A stretch of 64,000 nt of DNA from Lysinibacillus fusiformis (GCF_016925635.1 NZ_CP070490.1:3602001-3666000), one strand, 5' to 3'; positions 15,471-23,812 are shown, counted from the stretch's first letter. Translations and numbers: made by a program. Notes: a model not told the origin generated them from the letters alone.

Positions 15471-17285
15471 TTATTGCTGAACGGCTTCGATTTCCACTGT
15501 CAGACGTTCAAGCTCATCAATTAAATGGCCAATGTAGGCAATTGTATCACGAAGCGGTTGGTCAGTCGTGATATCAACACCTGCCATTTGTGCTAGCTCC
15601 ACTGGTGATTTTATGCCGCCAGCCTGTAGCACTGCTAGCCAATCTTCAACAGCTGGAGCGCCCTCTTTTAAAATACGTTGAGACACTTGTGTTGAGATGG
15701 TTAACCCTGCACTATATGTGTATGGGTAAAGGCCCATATAATAGTGTGGCTGACGCATCCATGTAAGTTCAGCACCTTCAGAGATCGCCACTGTATCACC
15801 CCAGAAATCTTCCAGCACAGAGCGTTTTAATTGATTGAGGATGGTTGCGTTAACTGCCTCTCCAGCATCAATTAATTCATATACTTTACGTTGATAGGCA
15901 GCTTCTAGTAAATGTGTAACAAAGTTATGATAATATGTTTTCGCTACAATATTAGAAATCACCCAACGTTTAAAGCGTAGATCATCATTATGTGTTAGTA
16001 AATAATTCGCTAACAGCATTTCATTCATTGTTGATGGCGCTTCAATAAAGTACAAAGATGGTCGACTATTCAGATAAGATTGATGTTCATACGTATTTGC
16101 AAAATGCCCAGCATGACCAAGCTCGTGAATAAGTGTAAAGACTTCATTCATTTGTTCATTCCATGACATTAAAATATACGGATGGCTACCATACGGACTT
16201 GAACAAAATGCCCCTGTAGATTTTCCTTTGTTTGGCGCATAGTCAATCCAGCGTTCATTGAAGGCTCTATCCATTAATTGATTATAGTCTTCACCCATAA
16301 CGGCTAATGCCTTTTCAATATATTCTTTTGCCTCAGCCATCGATAGTCTAGGATCATAATCAGAGTCCAGCGCAATTTTTAAATCTGCAAATGTCATTTG
16401 GTCGATACCGTTGGCTTTTTGAATTAACGTTGCATAGCGACGCATATGCGGGGCAAGCTCTTTTGTAATTAAATCAATTTGACGATTATAGAGAGAACGA
16501 TCGACATCTTGATCAAATAGTAAATAATCAATAACAGAGTTAAAGCCTCTTAGGTCAGCCATTGTTTTTTCTTGTTGAATATGTGTGTTATATACTTGTG
16601 CTGTTGTATGCTGGTAATCACGTAGCTTGCTTGAAAATGCTTCAAAGGCAGCACGACGTACATCTGCATTTGCTTCAAACTCCCAGTCATTTTCGTACAG
16701 GACGAAGCTAAGGGGATGCTTTTCGCCATTGGCTTCAAACTCGCCAAAATCCATGTCCACTAATTTCGTCGTATTGTACGTTTTATAGGGCGCGTCAAAT
16801 GTAGGGCTGAATGCTGCTAGCGCTTTTTCCACTTCAGGGTGTAGCTGGTGTGGTTTTCGTTTTAATAATTCCTCTAGATATCGTTTGTAAAGAGGGCTTG
16901 ATGTTGCTGCTTCTTGTAAAACAGCTTCATCCAATGCCAGTAACTCACTACGTACGAAGGATAGAGCACTGCTAACTTTTCCGATAGCTGTACCAAATTT
17001 AGCGGCACGCATTTGTGCTACATCATTTGTGCGATCTGTTTCGAGATTTAAGCTTGCATATGTGCCAATCGGAACAAATCTTTTTTGTAGCTCTTCAAAG
17101 GCTGTTAACACGTCGATTACTTTTTGTGCATCAGTAATTGTTCCTTTGTATTGTTGCTCGAAGCTAAGCGCATCTTCCACTAATTGTGCCAAGGTAGGTT
17201 CAAAATCAGCCTCATTGCTTAATAAATCTGTTAAATCCCAAGTTTCTTCTACTGCAACATCTTTTCGTAATGGTAAAACTTTCAT
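15471..17285 (-). CDS. pepF: Oligoendopeptidase F (M3 family)
   Basis: A 604-residue cytosolic zinc metallopeptidase that degrades short peptides. The gluzincin motif HELGH is in LIHELGHAGHF near residues 386-396, and the downstream glutamate region FIEAPSTMNEMLL supplies the third zinc ligand. An N-terminal helical domain beginning with EETWDLTDLL is typical of PepF. Length matches the family (about 600). ATG at 17285 follows AGGGGTG. The gene is monocistronic. It could help process peptides imported by systems such as the one at 47-54 kb, but nothing links them directly. Confidence 0.9.
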   Translation of the reverse strand: MKVLPLRKDVAVEETWDLTDLLSNEADFEPTLAQLVEDALSFEQQYKGTITDAQKVIDVLTAFEELQKRFVPIGTYASLNLETDRTNDVAQMRAAKFGTAIGKVSSALSFVRSELLALDEAVLQEAATSSPLYKRYLEELLKRKPHQLHPEVEKALAAFSPTFDAPYKTYNTTKLVDMDFGEFEANGEKHPLSFVLYENDWEFEANADVRRAAFEAFSSKLRDYQHTTAQVYNTHIQQEKTMADLRGFNSVIDYLLFDQDVDRSLYNRQIDLITKELAPHMRRYATLIQKANGIDQMTFADLKIALDSDYDPRLSMAEAKEYIEKALAVMGEDYNQLMDRAFNERWIDYAPNKGKSTGAFCSSPYGSHPYILMSWNEQMNEVFTLIHELGHAGHFANTYEHQSYLNSRPSLYFIEAPSTMNEMLLANYLLTHNDDLRFKRWVISNIVAKTYYHNFVTHLLEAAYQRKVYELIDAGEAVNATILNQLKRSVLEDFWGDTVAISEGAELTWMRQPHYYMGLYPYTYSAGLTISTQVSQRILKEGAPAVEDWLAVLQAGGIKSPVELAQMAGVDITTDQPLRDTIAYIGHLIDELERLTVEIEAVQQ

Positions 17286-17403
17286 TCTATGGACACCCCT
17301 TTACATGTAAGTGATTTCATTATAACGAAACTATTTCGGAAAGTGAAATAATTTCATAGAATAGTTGCAATATTCTTACTGAAGGTCGTTTCGCATGAAG
17401 TAT

Positions 17404-17428
17404 GTTTGAAATATTGTCGGTCGGGAAC
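17404..17428 (+). promoter_or_regulatory. Sigma-B-like promoter of dps
   Basis: GTTTGA (17404-17409) and GGGAAC (17423-17428), 13 bp apart, match the general-stress sigma-B consensus GTTTaa-N12-15-GGGWAW. A sigma-B-dependent Dps is known in B. subtilis. Confidence 0.6.
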
Positions 17429-17503
17429 AATGTGTGTATAGCCAACATCTTTTATTACTCATACTAATGGCTAGAACAAGACATATTGGAGGAGAAATGG
17501 ATT

Positions 17504-17944
17504 ATGACACAAAACTTAAACAAACAATTAAATAAGCTAGTGGCCACATGGTCTGTGCTTTACACAAAGCTACACAATTATCATTGGTATGTCACAGGGC
17601 CAGCCTTCTTTACACTGCATGCAAAATTTGAAGAGCTGTATAATGAAACAACGCTGAATTTAGATGAAATAGCAGAGCGTATTTTATCAAAGGATGGCAA
17701 GCCAGTGGCGACATTAAAAGAGCATCTAGAGCTATCCTATGTAGAAGAAGCAACAGGTGATGAAACGACAGAGGACATGGTTGCAACGACAATTTCCGAT
17801 TTCCAAAAGCTGATGAAAGCTTTGAATTCTACAATGGAGCTAGCCGCAGAAGAAGGGGACGACCGTACAGAGGATTTACTCAATGCGATGTATCAGTCTC
17901 TTGAAAAGCATACATGGATGTTAAAAGCCTTTCTTGACAAGTAA
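17504..17944 (+). CDS. dps: Dps/ferritin-like DNA-protection protein
   Basis: A 146-residue four-helix ferritin-like protein. The segment LHNYHWYVTGPAFFTLHAKF, followed by EELYNE, carries the His and acidic residues of the inter-subunit ferroxidase centre (H-x11/12-D/H-x3-E pattern). Members form 12-mers that store iron, consume peroxide and often coat DNA. ATG 17504 is chosen because GGAGGA lies 10 bases upstream. The sigma-B-like promoter at 17404-17428 and the nearby sigma-B-type yflT gene indicate general-stress control. No clear PerR box was seen. Confidence 0.85.
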   Translation: MTQNLNKQLNKLVATWSVLYTKLHNYHWYVTGPAFFTLHAKFEELYNETTLNLDEIAERILSKDGKPVATLKEHLELSYVEEATGDETTEDMVATTISDFQKLMKALNSTMELAAEEGDDRTEDLLNAMYQSLEKHTWMLKAFLDK

Positions 17945-18072
17945 AAATGAAACGTTCAGCATGCTGGAGAAGAAAGCCTCTCTAGCATGTTTTTTTCTGC
18001 CCTGAACGCTTTATGTCAAATCAGCAACATAGTTTAAGGCATCATAACAATTATTACAGTTTCATAAAACGG

Positions 18073-18097
18073 GTTTGCTTGTTTGCCATGAGGGTAA
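18073..18097 (+). promoter_or_regulatory. Sigma-B-like promoter of the yflT-type gene
   Basis: GTTTGC (18073-18078), a 13-bp spacer and GGGTAA (18092-18097) closely match the sigma-B consensus. Confidence 0.65.
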
Positions 18098-18134
18098 TTA
18101 CCTAGTAAGCCATACAACTTAGGAGGAATTGAAC

Positions 18135-18572
18135 ATGATGAATGAACAAAATCCAAAAATTGAGGTGGCCCATACAAGGGATGAAATGCTTCACATTTTA
18201 GAGCATATGCGAATGGAAGGTTATCACCAAGACGATATCCATATTATTGCGAGAGATCCCCAACAGTTTGAGGATGTAAAATGGGATGCCGATGTGCAAA
18301 CACATGAGGCTGGAAATTGGGTAGACCAATTCAAATCTTGGTTTACAGGCGACTCAGCTGTTACAGAGGGCTTAAAACGATTTAATCTGTCAGAGGGACA
18401 AATCGCTTACTATGCACATCTTGTAGAACAAGGAAGTATTGTCCTATATGCAGAACACGAGGATGATGTTGATACGCTTCAAACCTATCCAGAGACAGCG
18501 GAAGAGCAAGAGGAGCGTTTAAGAAATCAACAGCGTATGGCAGAGGCAGAGCAATATAGAAGATTTTTATAA
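18135..18572 (+). CDS. General stress protein, YflT family
   Basis: About 145 residues, acidic and soluble. The N-terminal half (VAHTRDEMLHILEHMRMEGYHQDDIHIIARD) matches the YflT-type 'heat induced stress protein' domain, and the remainder is charged and probably helical. ATG 18135 follows AGGAGGAATT. The molecular role is unknown, but in B. subtilis yflT belongs to the sigma-B regulon, and a good sigma-B-type promoter lies 38-62 bases upstream. The gene has its own terminator. Confidence 0.8.
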   Translation: MMNEQNPKIEVAHTRDEMLHILEHMRMEGYHQDDIHIIARDPQQFEDVKWDADVQTHEAGNWVDQFKSWFTGDSAVTEGLKRFNLSEGQIAYYAHLVEQGSIVLYAEHEDDVDTLQTYPETAEEQEERLRNQQRMAEAEQYRRFL

Positions 18573-18576
18573 AGAG

Positions 18577-18610
18577 AAAAACAGAGTGATCCCAGTGATC
18601 ACTCTGTTTT
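18577..18610. terminator. Bidirectional terminator between yflT-type and EamA genes
   Basis: AAAACAGAGTGATC pairs perfectly with GATCACTCTGTTTT. It overlaps the stop codon of the convergent EamA gene. Confidence 0.88.
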
Positions 18611-19508
18611 ATTGTATGACTTTTTCTTGTGCGTCTTTCTTTATAAAGCGTAGGGCATGGAAGTGCTCTAATTGAGCCACTAAATTCCCAATAAGAATGA
18701 AGCTACCACCAATCGCTAATTTCATAGTTAAGCCTTCTCCGATAAACATCATGGCAAACATAGCGGCAAAAATAGGTTCTAAGGAGAATATAAGGCCTGT
18801 ATGTGTAGCAGAAGTATACTGTTGTGCAACAGTTTGACCAACAAAACAAAACGCACTACAGATGATGCCAAGCCCTAAAATAGCAATCCAAGATGTTGTG
18901 GAATTTGGCAATGTCGGTGTTTCGAATAGAAATGTTAAGCCAAGCGCATAAATACCAGCAAAGCCAAGCTGATAAATTCCGTATGAAATGGATTCTACAT
19001 TTCGTGTGAATGAGCTGTTTAAAAGTAAATAAATTGAATAACATACCGCAGCAATGGCTACTAATAAATCACCTGTATGGAAAGTGAATGAGCCATGTGC
19101 TGTTAAGACAGTAATACCAATCATCGTACAAATGATCGCAAAGCTAACTGCTCGAGAAGGTAATTTTTTTTCAATAAAGCTGCTGAAAATCGGCACTAAC
19201 ACGACTGTTAGGCTCAAGATGAAGCCAGCATTTGAAGCAGAAGTAGACTGTAAACCAAATAAACTTAACGCGAACACAATGAATAATAAAAAGCCTTGAA
19301 TAGCCGCATATTTTAATGTTTTACCATTTACTTTGATCATCCGTTTGTAAAAAATAAGTCCTGCTACGAAAAATGCGATGATACAACGCAATGCCACCAC
19401 ATTATAAACTGCCAATGTTTCTAGCCCCATGACCATAAAGGTATAAGAGAGCCCCCAAAACATTGTGACAATAACCATCAATACATTTGCTTTTCCTTGG
19501 ATACTCAT
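18609..19508 (-). CDS. EamA/DMT family transporter
   Basis: About 299 residues with ten hydrophobic segments in two repeated EamA halves, typical of drug/metabolite exporters (RhaT/YdcZ-like). The first half opens with VTMFWGLSYTFMVMGLE, and each half ends in a conserved Pro/Glu-containing helix (LTVVLVPIFSSF, SLEPIFAAMFAMMFIGE). The start chosen is ATG 19508 with AGGTG upstream; an in-frame GTG lies at 19517. It is divergent from a LysR gene that probably regulates it. Substrate unknown; amino acids or cysteine metabolites are common in this group. Confidence 0.85.
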   Translation of the reverse strand: MSIQGKANVLMVIVTMFWGLSYTFMVMGLETLAVYNVVALRCIIAFFVAGLIFYKRMIKVNGKTLKYAAIQGFLLFIVFALSLFGLQSTSASNAGFILSLTVVLVPIFSSFIEKKLPSRAVSFAIICTMIGITVLTAHGSFTFHTGDLLVAIAAVCYSIYLLLNSSFTRNVESISYGIYQLGFAGIYALGLTFLFETPTLPNSTTSWIAILGLGIICSAFCFVGQTVAQQYTSATHTGLIFSLEPIFAAMFAMMFIGEGLTMKLAIGGSFILIGNLVAQLEHFHALRFIKKDAQEKVIQ

Positions 19509-19572
19509 TATGTTCACCTACCATCTGTGTACTAAAACAGTTTTTATACTAAAAATTACTATATATCTTGTA

Positions 19573-19601
19573 TTGTGATTAGTAAAACGAATGTTTATAA
19601 T
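19573..19601 (+). promoter_or_regulatory. Promoter of the lysR gene
   Basis: TTGTGA (19573-19578) and TATAAT (19596-19601) at 17-bp spacing, in the region shared with the divergent EamA gene where a LysR protein would bind. Confidence 0.55.
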
Positions 19602-19642
19602 GAATAGGATTAAAAAAATTCATGTATATAGAGGGATTGCGG

Positions 19643-20524
19643 ATGAGCTTAGTTAAATACGAGATTTTAACAAAGGTGGCAGAGGTGGCAAGCTTTACAA
19701 AAGCAGCTGATGCACTAGGGTTAACACAGTCTGCTGTGAGTCATGCCGTGTCAAGTTTAGAAAAAGAATTTGGTTTTGCTCTCATTCATCGAAGTCGTGT
19801 AGGTGTAACATTAACGAGTGAGGGACAAACGATGCTAAGGGCAATGCGTCAGGTTTTGGATGCGCAGGAATTATTACAACAGGAAGCAGCTCATATTCTT
19901 GGCGTGACACGTGGTAAGGTTCGAATTGGTGTAATTTCAAGTATTTCTTCGAATTGGATGCCAGAAATTGTTCGAATTATGGATAATCAATTTCCAGGAA
20001 TACAGGTGGAGTTACGAGAGGGAGATTACTATGAAATTGAACAATGGCTTTTAAGTGGTGAAGTGGAAGTAGGGTTCTTGAATGGTCAAAAGTCAGAGCA
20101 ATATCAATTTACTGAGTTACAACAAGACCCATTATTATGTATTGTTTCCGATAATAGTCCCTTATTTGATAAGACAGAAATTGATATCGTAGACCTAGAG
20201 GATATGCCATTTATTATGACTTCCTATAAAGGGACAAATGATGTCAAGGTGCTATTAGAGCAATATCATATAAAGCCGAATATTCGCTTTGAGCTTTCTG
20301 AGGAGGTAGGGATTCTTTCTATGATTTCACATCATTTAGGGATTAGTATTTTACCCCAATTGGTTATTCAAAATTTACCACCAACATTGAAAGCGATTCC
20401 ATTAAAGCAAGGTGGCTACCGCACCATTGGGATTGCTATGAAACACCATGCTTCACCCGTTACAAAGAAATTTGCAGAGATTTTAAGCGCTTGGTTAAAT
20501 GAACAAAACAGCTCCCTACGATAG
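19643..20524 (+). CDS. LysR family transcriptional regulator
   Basis: A 293-residue LTTR starting at ATG 19643 after GAGGGA. The N-terminal winged HTH shows VASFTKAADALGLTQSAVSH, then SSLEKEFGFALIHR, the classic LysR signature. The C-terminal periplasmic-binding-protein-like domain (about 90-290) would bind the co-inducer. Its position, divergent from the EamA transporter, suggests that it controls that exporter and itself. It has no visible terminator before the next gene (start 20596). Confidence 0.88.
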   Translation: MSLVKYEILTKVAEVASFTKAADALGLTQSAVSHAVSSLEKEFGFALIHRSRVGVTLTSEGQTMLRAMRQVLDAQELLQQEAAHILGVTRGKVRIGVISSISSNWMPEIVRIMDNQFPGIQVELREGDYYEIEQWLLSGEVEVGFLNGQKSEQYQFTELQQDPLLCIVSDNSPLFDKTEIDIVDLEDMPFIMTSYKGTNDVKVLLEQYHIKPNIRFELSEEVGILSMISHHLGISILPQLVIQNLPPTLKAIPLKQGGYRTIGIAMKHHASPVTKKFAEILSAWLNEQNSSLR

Positions 20525-20595
20525 TCGCTATTGAAGCATATCCTTACATTACGTTAAAATAGTATTTGTATATATTTCAGAAAATAGGTGAGTGT

Positions 20596-21267
20596 ATGGG
20601 GACATTACAAGGCAAAACCGTACTCATTACAAGTGGGGGAACACTTGAAAAATGGGATCGTGTACGAGGGCATACGAATTTATCAAAAGGCACAATGGGC
20701 TGTTATTTAGCAGAGGCGGCGCTGGCTGCTGGCGCTAACGTAGTATATATGCATGGTTACTTTGCACAGCTCCCAGAAAACCACAACAAAATGACATTGA
20801 TAAAATTTGAAGGCATAGAGGATTTAGGACAAAAGGTGTGTCATGCTGTCCAACAACAAGTCGATATCGTCATTATGGCTGCTGCTGGCTCTGATTGGGT
20901 CATTGACAAGGTGTATGATCAATCAGGTAATTTAATGGAGGAGGCGGGGAAAATGCCTTCCGACGAACCACCTATTATTCATTTTAAAAAGGCGCCAAAA
21001 GTGTTAGGACAAATCAAGGGCTGGCAACCAAAGGTAACATTAGTAGGCTTTAAGCTCGAAGCGACGGATGATGAGGAGTTCTTGCTAGCTCGCGCAAGAC
21101 TGCGTATGGAAACAGCCAATGCTCAATTTATGGTAGCAAATAGCTCCCAGTCTTTATACGGAGGGGACGAGCCTCATTGGATCGTGCCTGCTGAAGGCCA
21201 ACCAATCAAGGTGATGGGGAAGCAACAGACCGCACAAGCTTTAATGGCCTGTTTACAAGAACAATAA
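20596..21267 (+). CDS. Stand-alone phosphopantothenate-cysteine ligase-like (CoaB/DFP) protein
   Basis: A 223-residue Rossmann-like protein matching the CoaB half of the DFP family. TVLITSGGTLEKWDRVRGHTN is the usual CoaB N-terminus, where TSGGT.e.iD.VR.itN is conserved. MAAAGSDW stands for the MAAAVSDW strand, and IHFKKAPKVLGQIK matches the K-x-p segment that contacts the nucleotide. CoaB ligates 4'-phosphopantothenate to cysteine. No CoaC flavin domain is fused. Such free CoaB proteins exist in streptococci; this may be that type, or a paralogue beside a bifunctional coaBC elsewhere. ATG 20596 follows AGGTGAG. Confidence 0.75.
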   Translation: MGTLQGKTVLITSGGTLEKWDRVRGHTNLSKGTMGCYLAEAALAAGANVVYMHGYFAQLPENHNKMTLIKFEGIEDLGQKVCHAVQQQVDIVIMAAAGSDWVIDKVYDQSGNLMEEAGKMPSDEPPIIHFKKAPKVLGQIKGWQPKVTLVGFKLEATDDEEFLLARARLRMETANAQFMVANSSQSLYGGDEPHWIVPAEGQPIKVMGKQQTAQALMACLQEQ

Positions 21268-21274
21268 AATCAAG

Positions 21275-21310
21275 AACTGTGCAGAGGCTATATTTCTGTG
21301 CAGTTTTTTT
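21275..21310 (+). terminator. Terminator of the CoaB-like gene
   Basis: AACTGTGCAG (21275-21284) pairs with CTGTGCAGTT (21296-21305), followed by a T-run. Confidence 0.88.
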
Positions 21311-21427
21311 CTTTGCTTCTGTGGTTAGATATATTGACATAGCATACAATACGGTAGGATTATGTGTGAATAGCCTATAAAATTCTTACATTTCATAGTA
21401 TTCAACTAGGTTTTCTAATATTTTGTA

Positions 21428-21456
21428 TTGACATTCCTATAGCAGAATTATAGAAT
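21428..21456 (+). promoter_or_regulatory. Promoter of the SAM-riboswitch leader
   Basis: TTGACA (21428-21433) and TAGAAT (21451-21456) at 17-bp spacing, about 20 bases before the aptamer. Confidence 0.65.
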
Positions 21457-21476
21457 TATTTTCAAGAAACGCAGTA

Positions 21477-21607
21477 CTCTTATCAAGAGAGGTGGAGGGA
21501 CTTGGCCCAATGAAGCCTCGGCAACCGAAAAACAGGTGCCAAATCCAACAGATGGTGTCTGAGAGATAGGAGGGGCTATCAATCAGTTTGATGCGTTGGC
21601 CTCTTTA
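21477..21607 (+). promoter_or_regulatory. SAM-I (S-box) riboswitch
   Basis: The aptamer is 21477-21572. P1 is formed by CTCTTATC (21477-21484) and GATAGGAG (21565-21572). Diagnostic conserved parts are AGAGAGGTGGAGGGACT, GGCCCAATGAAGCCTCGGCA and ACC after it, GGTGCCAAATCC, and the 3' segment GAGAGATAGG. It binds S-adenosylmethionine and normally turns off sulfur genes when SAM is plentiful. A hairpin with ATCAA/TTGAT and flanking GAGG/CCTC (about 21570-21607) follows and shares bases with P1. Its T-run is poor, so the exact output mechanism is unclear. Confidence 0.93.
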
Positions 21608-21642
21608 TGATCAATAAGGATAAAAAAGAAGGGGTGTATCGT

Positions 21643-21798
21643 ATGGCTCAGTCGGTAAAAGTAGATGATAAGAAATTAGAGGCAATTGCGAAGGCGATTC
21701 AAAATCTTGAATTTGGTGAAGTGCATATTACGATTCAAGATGGTGTGATTGTGCAAATTAATAGGCTTGAAAAGCAGAGATTTCCGCAGAAAAAATAA
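21643..21798 (+). CDS. YezD family small protein (DUF2292)
   Basis: A 51-residue protein from ATG 21643, which has GAAGGGGTG upstream; the longer in-frame start at 21607 lies inside the riboswitch hairpin and is unlikely. The sequence LEAIAKAIQNLEFGEVHITI followed by QDGVIVQINRLEK matches the YezD/DUF2292 family, found beside sulfate and cysteine assimilation genes in many bacteria. Here it is alone behind a SAM riboswitch, which supports a role in sulfur or methionine metabolism. Biochemical function is unknown. Confidence 0.82.
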   Translation: MAQSVKVDDKKLEAIAKAIQNLEFGEVHITIQDGVIVQINRLEKQRFPQKK

Positions 21799-21827
21799 CA
21801 ATGATTTCAGTAGAACTTATGTCAAAC

Positions 21828-21878
21828 GGCCACCTATAAGCATGAAGGATTTCCTTTGCTTACAAGTGGCCCTTTTTT
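21828..21878 (+). terminator. Terminator of the yezD-type gene
   Basis: GGCCAC and GTGGCC close a long imperfect stem with inner TAAGCA/TGCTTA pairing, then a T-run. Confidence 0.85.
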
Positions 21879-21887
21879 GTGTAAAAG

Positions 21888-22373
21888 CTAGCTATAAAAG
21901 CTTTTTGGTATAGAACCGATATGACGGCGATGATAAAGTAAAGGCTCTTTTTGAGCATTTGTAATGTCTACCACCTGCCCAATAAAAATGGTATGGTCGC
22001 CAGCATCAATTTGCTGAAACGTTTTACATTGTAAATTAGCTGCTGTATCATGTAAAATCGGTAGTTCAAAAGAGGAAGTTGACCACTGTGCTTGTGCAAA
22101 GCGATCAGGGATTTTACTTGCAAATAGTGTACATAAATGTTCTTGATCACTCGCTAAAATATTGACCGCAAAATTTGGCGCAGCCGTAAAATAAGGATGG
22201 AGCTGAGATTTTTTATCGAGTGACCACAAAATAAGGAGCGGGTCGATTGAAACAGATGCAAAGGAATTGACGGTTAAGCCAATAGGTTTTGTGTCATGAC
22301 ATGTCGTGACAACTGTTACGCCTGTAGGATAATTACCTAATGCTAATTTAAAAGCAGCTACTAAATCTGTCAT
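21888..22373 (-). CDS. Flavin reductase family protein (HpaC-like)
   Basis: A 161-residue split-barrel FMN-binding protein. LGNYPTGVTVVTT near the N-terminus, IGLTVNSFASVSIDPLLIL in the barrel and the C-terminal DHTIFIGQVV with YHRRHIG are typical of NAD(P)H:flavin oxidoreductases that feed reduced flavin to two-component monooxygenases. No monooxygenase is adjacent, so the partner is unknown. Length is typical. ATG at 22373 follows AGAGGTGATT. It is convergent with the yezD-type gene. Confidence 0.82.
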   Translation of the reverse strand: MTDLVAAFKLALGNYPTGVTVVTTCHDTKPIGLTVNSFASVSIDPLLILWSLDKKSQLHPYFTAAPNFAVNILASDQEHLCTLFASKIPDRFAQAQWSTSSFELPILHDTAANLQCKTFQQIDAGDHTIFIGQVVDITNAQKEPLLYHRRHIGSIPKSFYS

Positions 22374-22522
22374 TCAAATCACCTCTTTATGAAATTAGTG
22401 AACGGAGTTTGTAGGTAAACGAAACTTTTTTTCATATCCTACTAGTAACTCCTTTTCTTGAGTAAATTTTAAACCAATCAAACATACAGGTAAAGGTAAT
22501 GGGGAAAGAAAGGGGAATGGCC

Positions 22523-23308
22523 ATGACTTTATATTTTGATCATCTGGTTCATCAAGTGGAATCACCAGAAAATATAAAGGTTTTCTTCAATAAACGAAAT
22601 GTCCATACAGTGAATGGTGGGCAGCACACGATGTGGGGGACTTATAATACGTTAAGCTACTTTGGCTTAAGCTATATTGAACAAATTGCTATCTATGATC
22701 GTGATTTATTTGAGCAAGCGGCACAATACCCATATTCCCTACATTATACGTTTAAACGTGATCAAGAGCGCCAGGGATTTTCTCGAATTGCCCTGCGCAC
22801 AAAAAATATTGAGGAAGAGGGTCGGCGCTTGCGAGCATTGGGCTATGAAGTATATGGGCCAGATGCATGTAGCCGAACAAGACCAGATGGCACTGTTGTA
22901 GAATGGAAGCTACTGCATTTTGGCGAGCCAGATCTTCCAATCGATTTTCCATTTTTGATTGAATGGGCGGAGGAAGATGAAGAGCGTTTGGCTCAACTAA
23001 AGGCAAGTGGTGCCATTGATGTAAAACAGGCTATAACGATGGAATCCATCCAATTCTATGTCAAGGACATGCAGGCAACCGTCCAGCTGTGGCAAGAGGC
23101 GTTGCAGCTACCAGAGCCTGTGCAATATGAGCAGTATATGTCACTACAGCTACCGAATATGCGTTTAGATTTCTATAAGGAAGAGAGCGCAGTAGCCATG
23201 ACACTCGGTCATGTCAAAGAAGGACCATTTGGCGTGACATTAAAAGATCCAAAACGTACAAAGGAAACGTTAGTTTGCCCAGGCGCTTTTTATTGGATAA
23301 ATCGATAA
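22523..23308 (+). CDS. VOC/glyoxalase-like domain protein
   Basis: About 261 residues, cytosolic. It starts LYFDHLVHQVESPE, the first strand of a glyoxalase-like domain, and has a second half beginning ITMESIQFYVKDMQATVQLW, consistent with two VOC modules as in the Glyoxalase_3 (PF13468-type) family. Metal ligands are probably the early His and Glu residues, but the set is not certain. The function is unassigned; VOC proteins include lyases, dioxygenases and resistance proteins. ATG 22523 is preferred for its distance from AGGGGA; an in-frame ATG at 22517 is possible. Confidence 0.72.
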   Translation: MTLYFDHLVHQVESPENIKVFFNKRNVHTVNGGQHTMWGTYNTLSYFGLSYIEQIAIYDRDLFEQAAQYPYSLHYTFKRDQERQGFSRIALRTKNIEEEGRRLRALGYEVYGPDACSRTRPDGTVVEWKLLHFGEPDLPIDFPFLIEWAEEDEERLAQLKASGAIDVKQAITMESIQFYVKDMQATVQLWQEALQLPEPVQYEQYMSLQLPNMRLDFYKEESAVAMTLGHVKEGPFGVTLKDPKRTKETLVCPGAFYWINR

Positions 23309-23311
23309 TGA

Positions 23312-23344
23312 GAAAAATCCACTTCATCAGAGAAGTGGATTTTT
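23312..23344. terminator. Bidirectional terminator hairpin, left copy of a duplicated pair
   Basis: AAAAATCCACTTC pairs with GAAGTGGATTTTT. A 32-base match with one change is found at 23769-23800, on the far side of repeat copy 3. Confidence 0.88.
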
Positions 23345-23347
23345 ACA

Positions 23348-23768
23348 TGTTGCTGAACTAGAAGAAAAAGACTTTTTCATAAGGCGAGAGGTTGATTTCC
23401 GTTCCGCTAGCGTCCTTTCCAGGGGGCGTCCGAGGAGCCGCTTCACTCACTTACGTTCGCTCCAGGGTCTCCTCTGTGACGCTAAATCCCCTAGGAGTGA
23501 CGCTGGCTCCACTCCAATCAACTTGCTACAAAAGTTGACTTTATTAATCTTTTATCATTTCCATAGTGTAAAGTAATTAGTCACGACAACCACTAATAAG
23601 TGAAAACCCTTCATTTGTATTTGTAAATACCTTTACTAAAACGATAACCCTTTTGTGGATTAGAGTGGAAGGCTTTTTGATTAGTAAAACCGGCGAAACC
23701 CTACACGGAGAGTCAGCGTCAAGCAAGTAGCCTGCAACGGAATTCTATCTTCACCTTTCTATTTGATA
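23348..23768. repeat. Inverted-module intergenic repeat element, copy 3 (decayed)
   Basis: About 420 bp between convergent genes. The left end is a degenerate TGTTGCTGAA and module A is intact (23390-23522). Module B (about 23657-23745) has lost roughly 45 internal bases and is diverged, and the TTTTTCAACA right end is missing. It lies exactly between two near-identical terminator hairpins (23312-23344 and 23769-23800). Confidence 0.88.
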
Positions 23769-23800
23769 GAAAAATCCACTTCAACAGAGAAGTGGATTTT
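23769..23800. terminator. Bidirectional terminator hairpin, right copy of the duplicated pair
   Basis: Matches 23312-23343 at 31 of 32 bases. It is placed to terminate the minus-strand amphi-Trp gene. Confidence 0.88.
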
Positions 23801-23812
23801 CGTTGCCTATTA

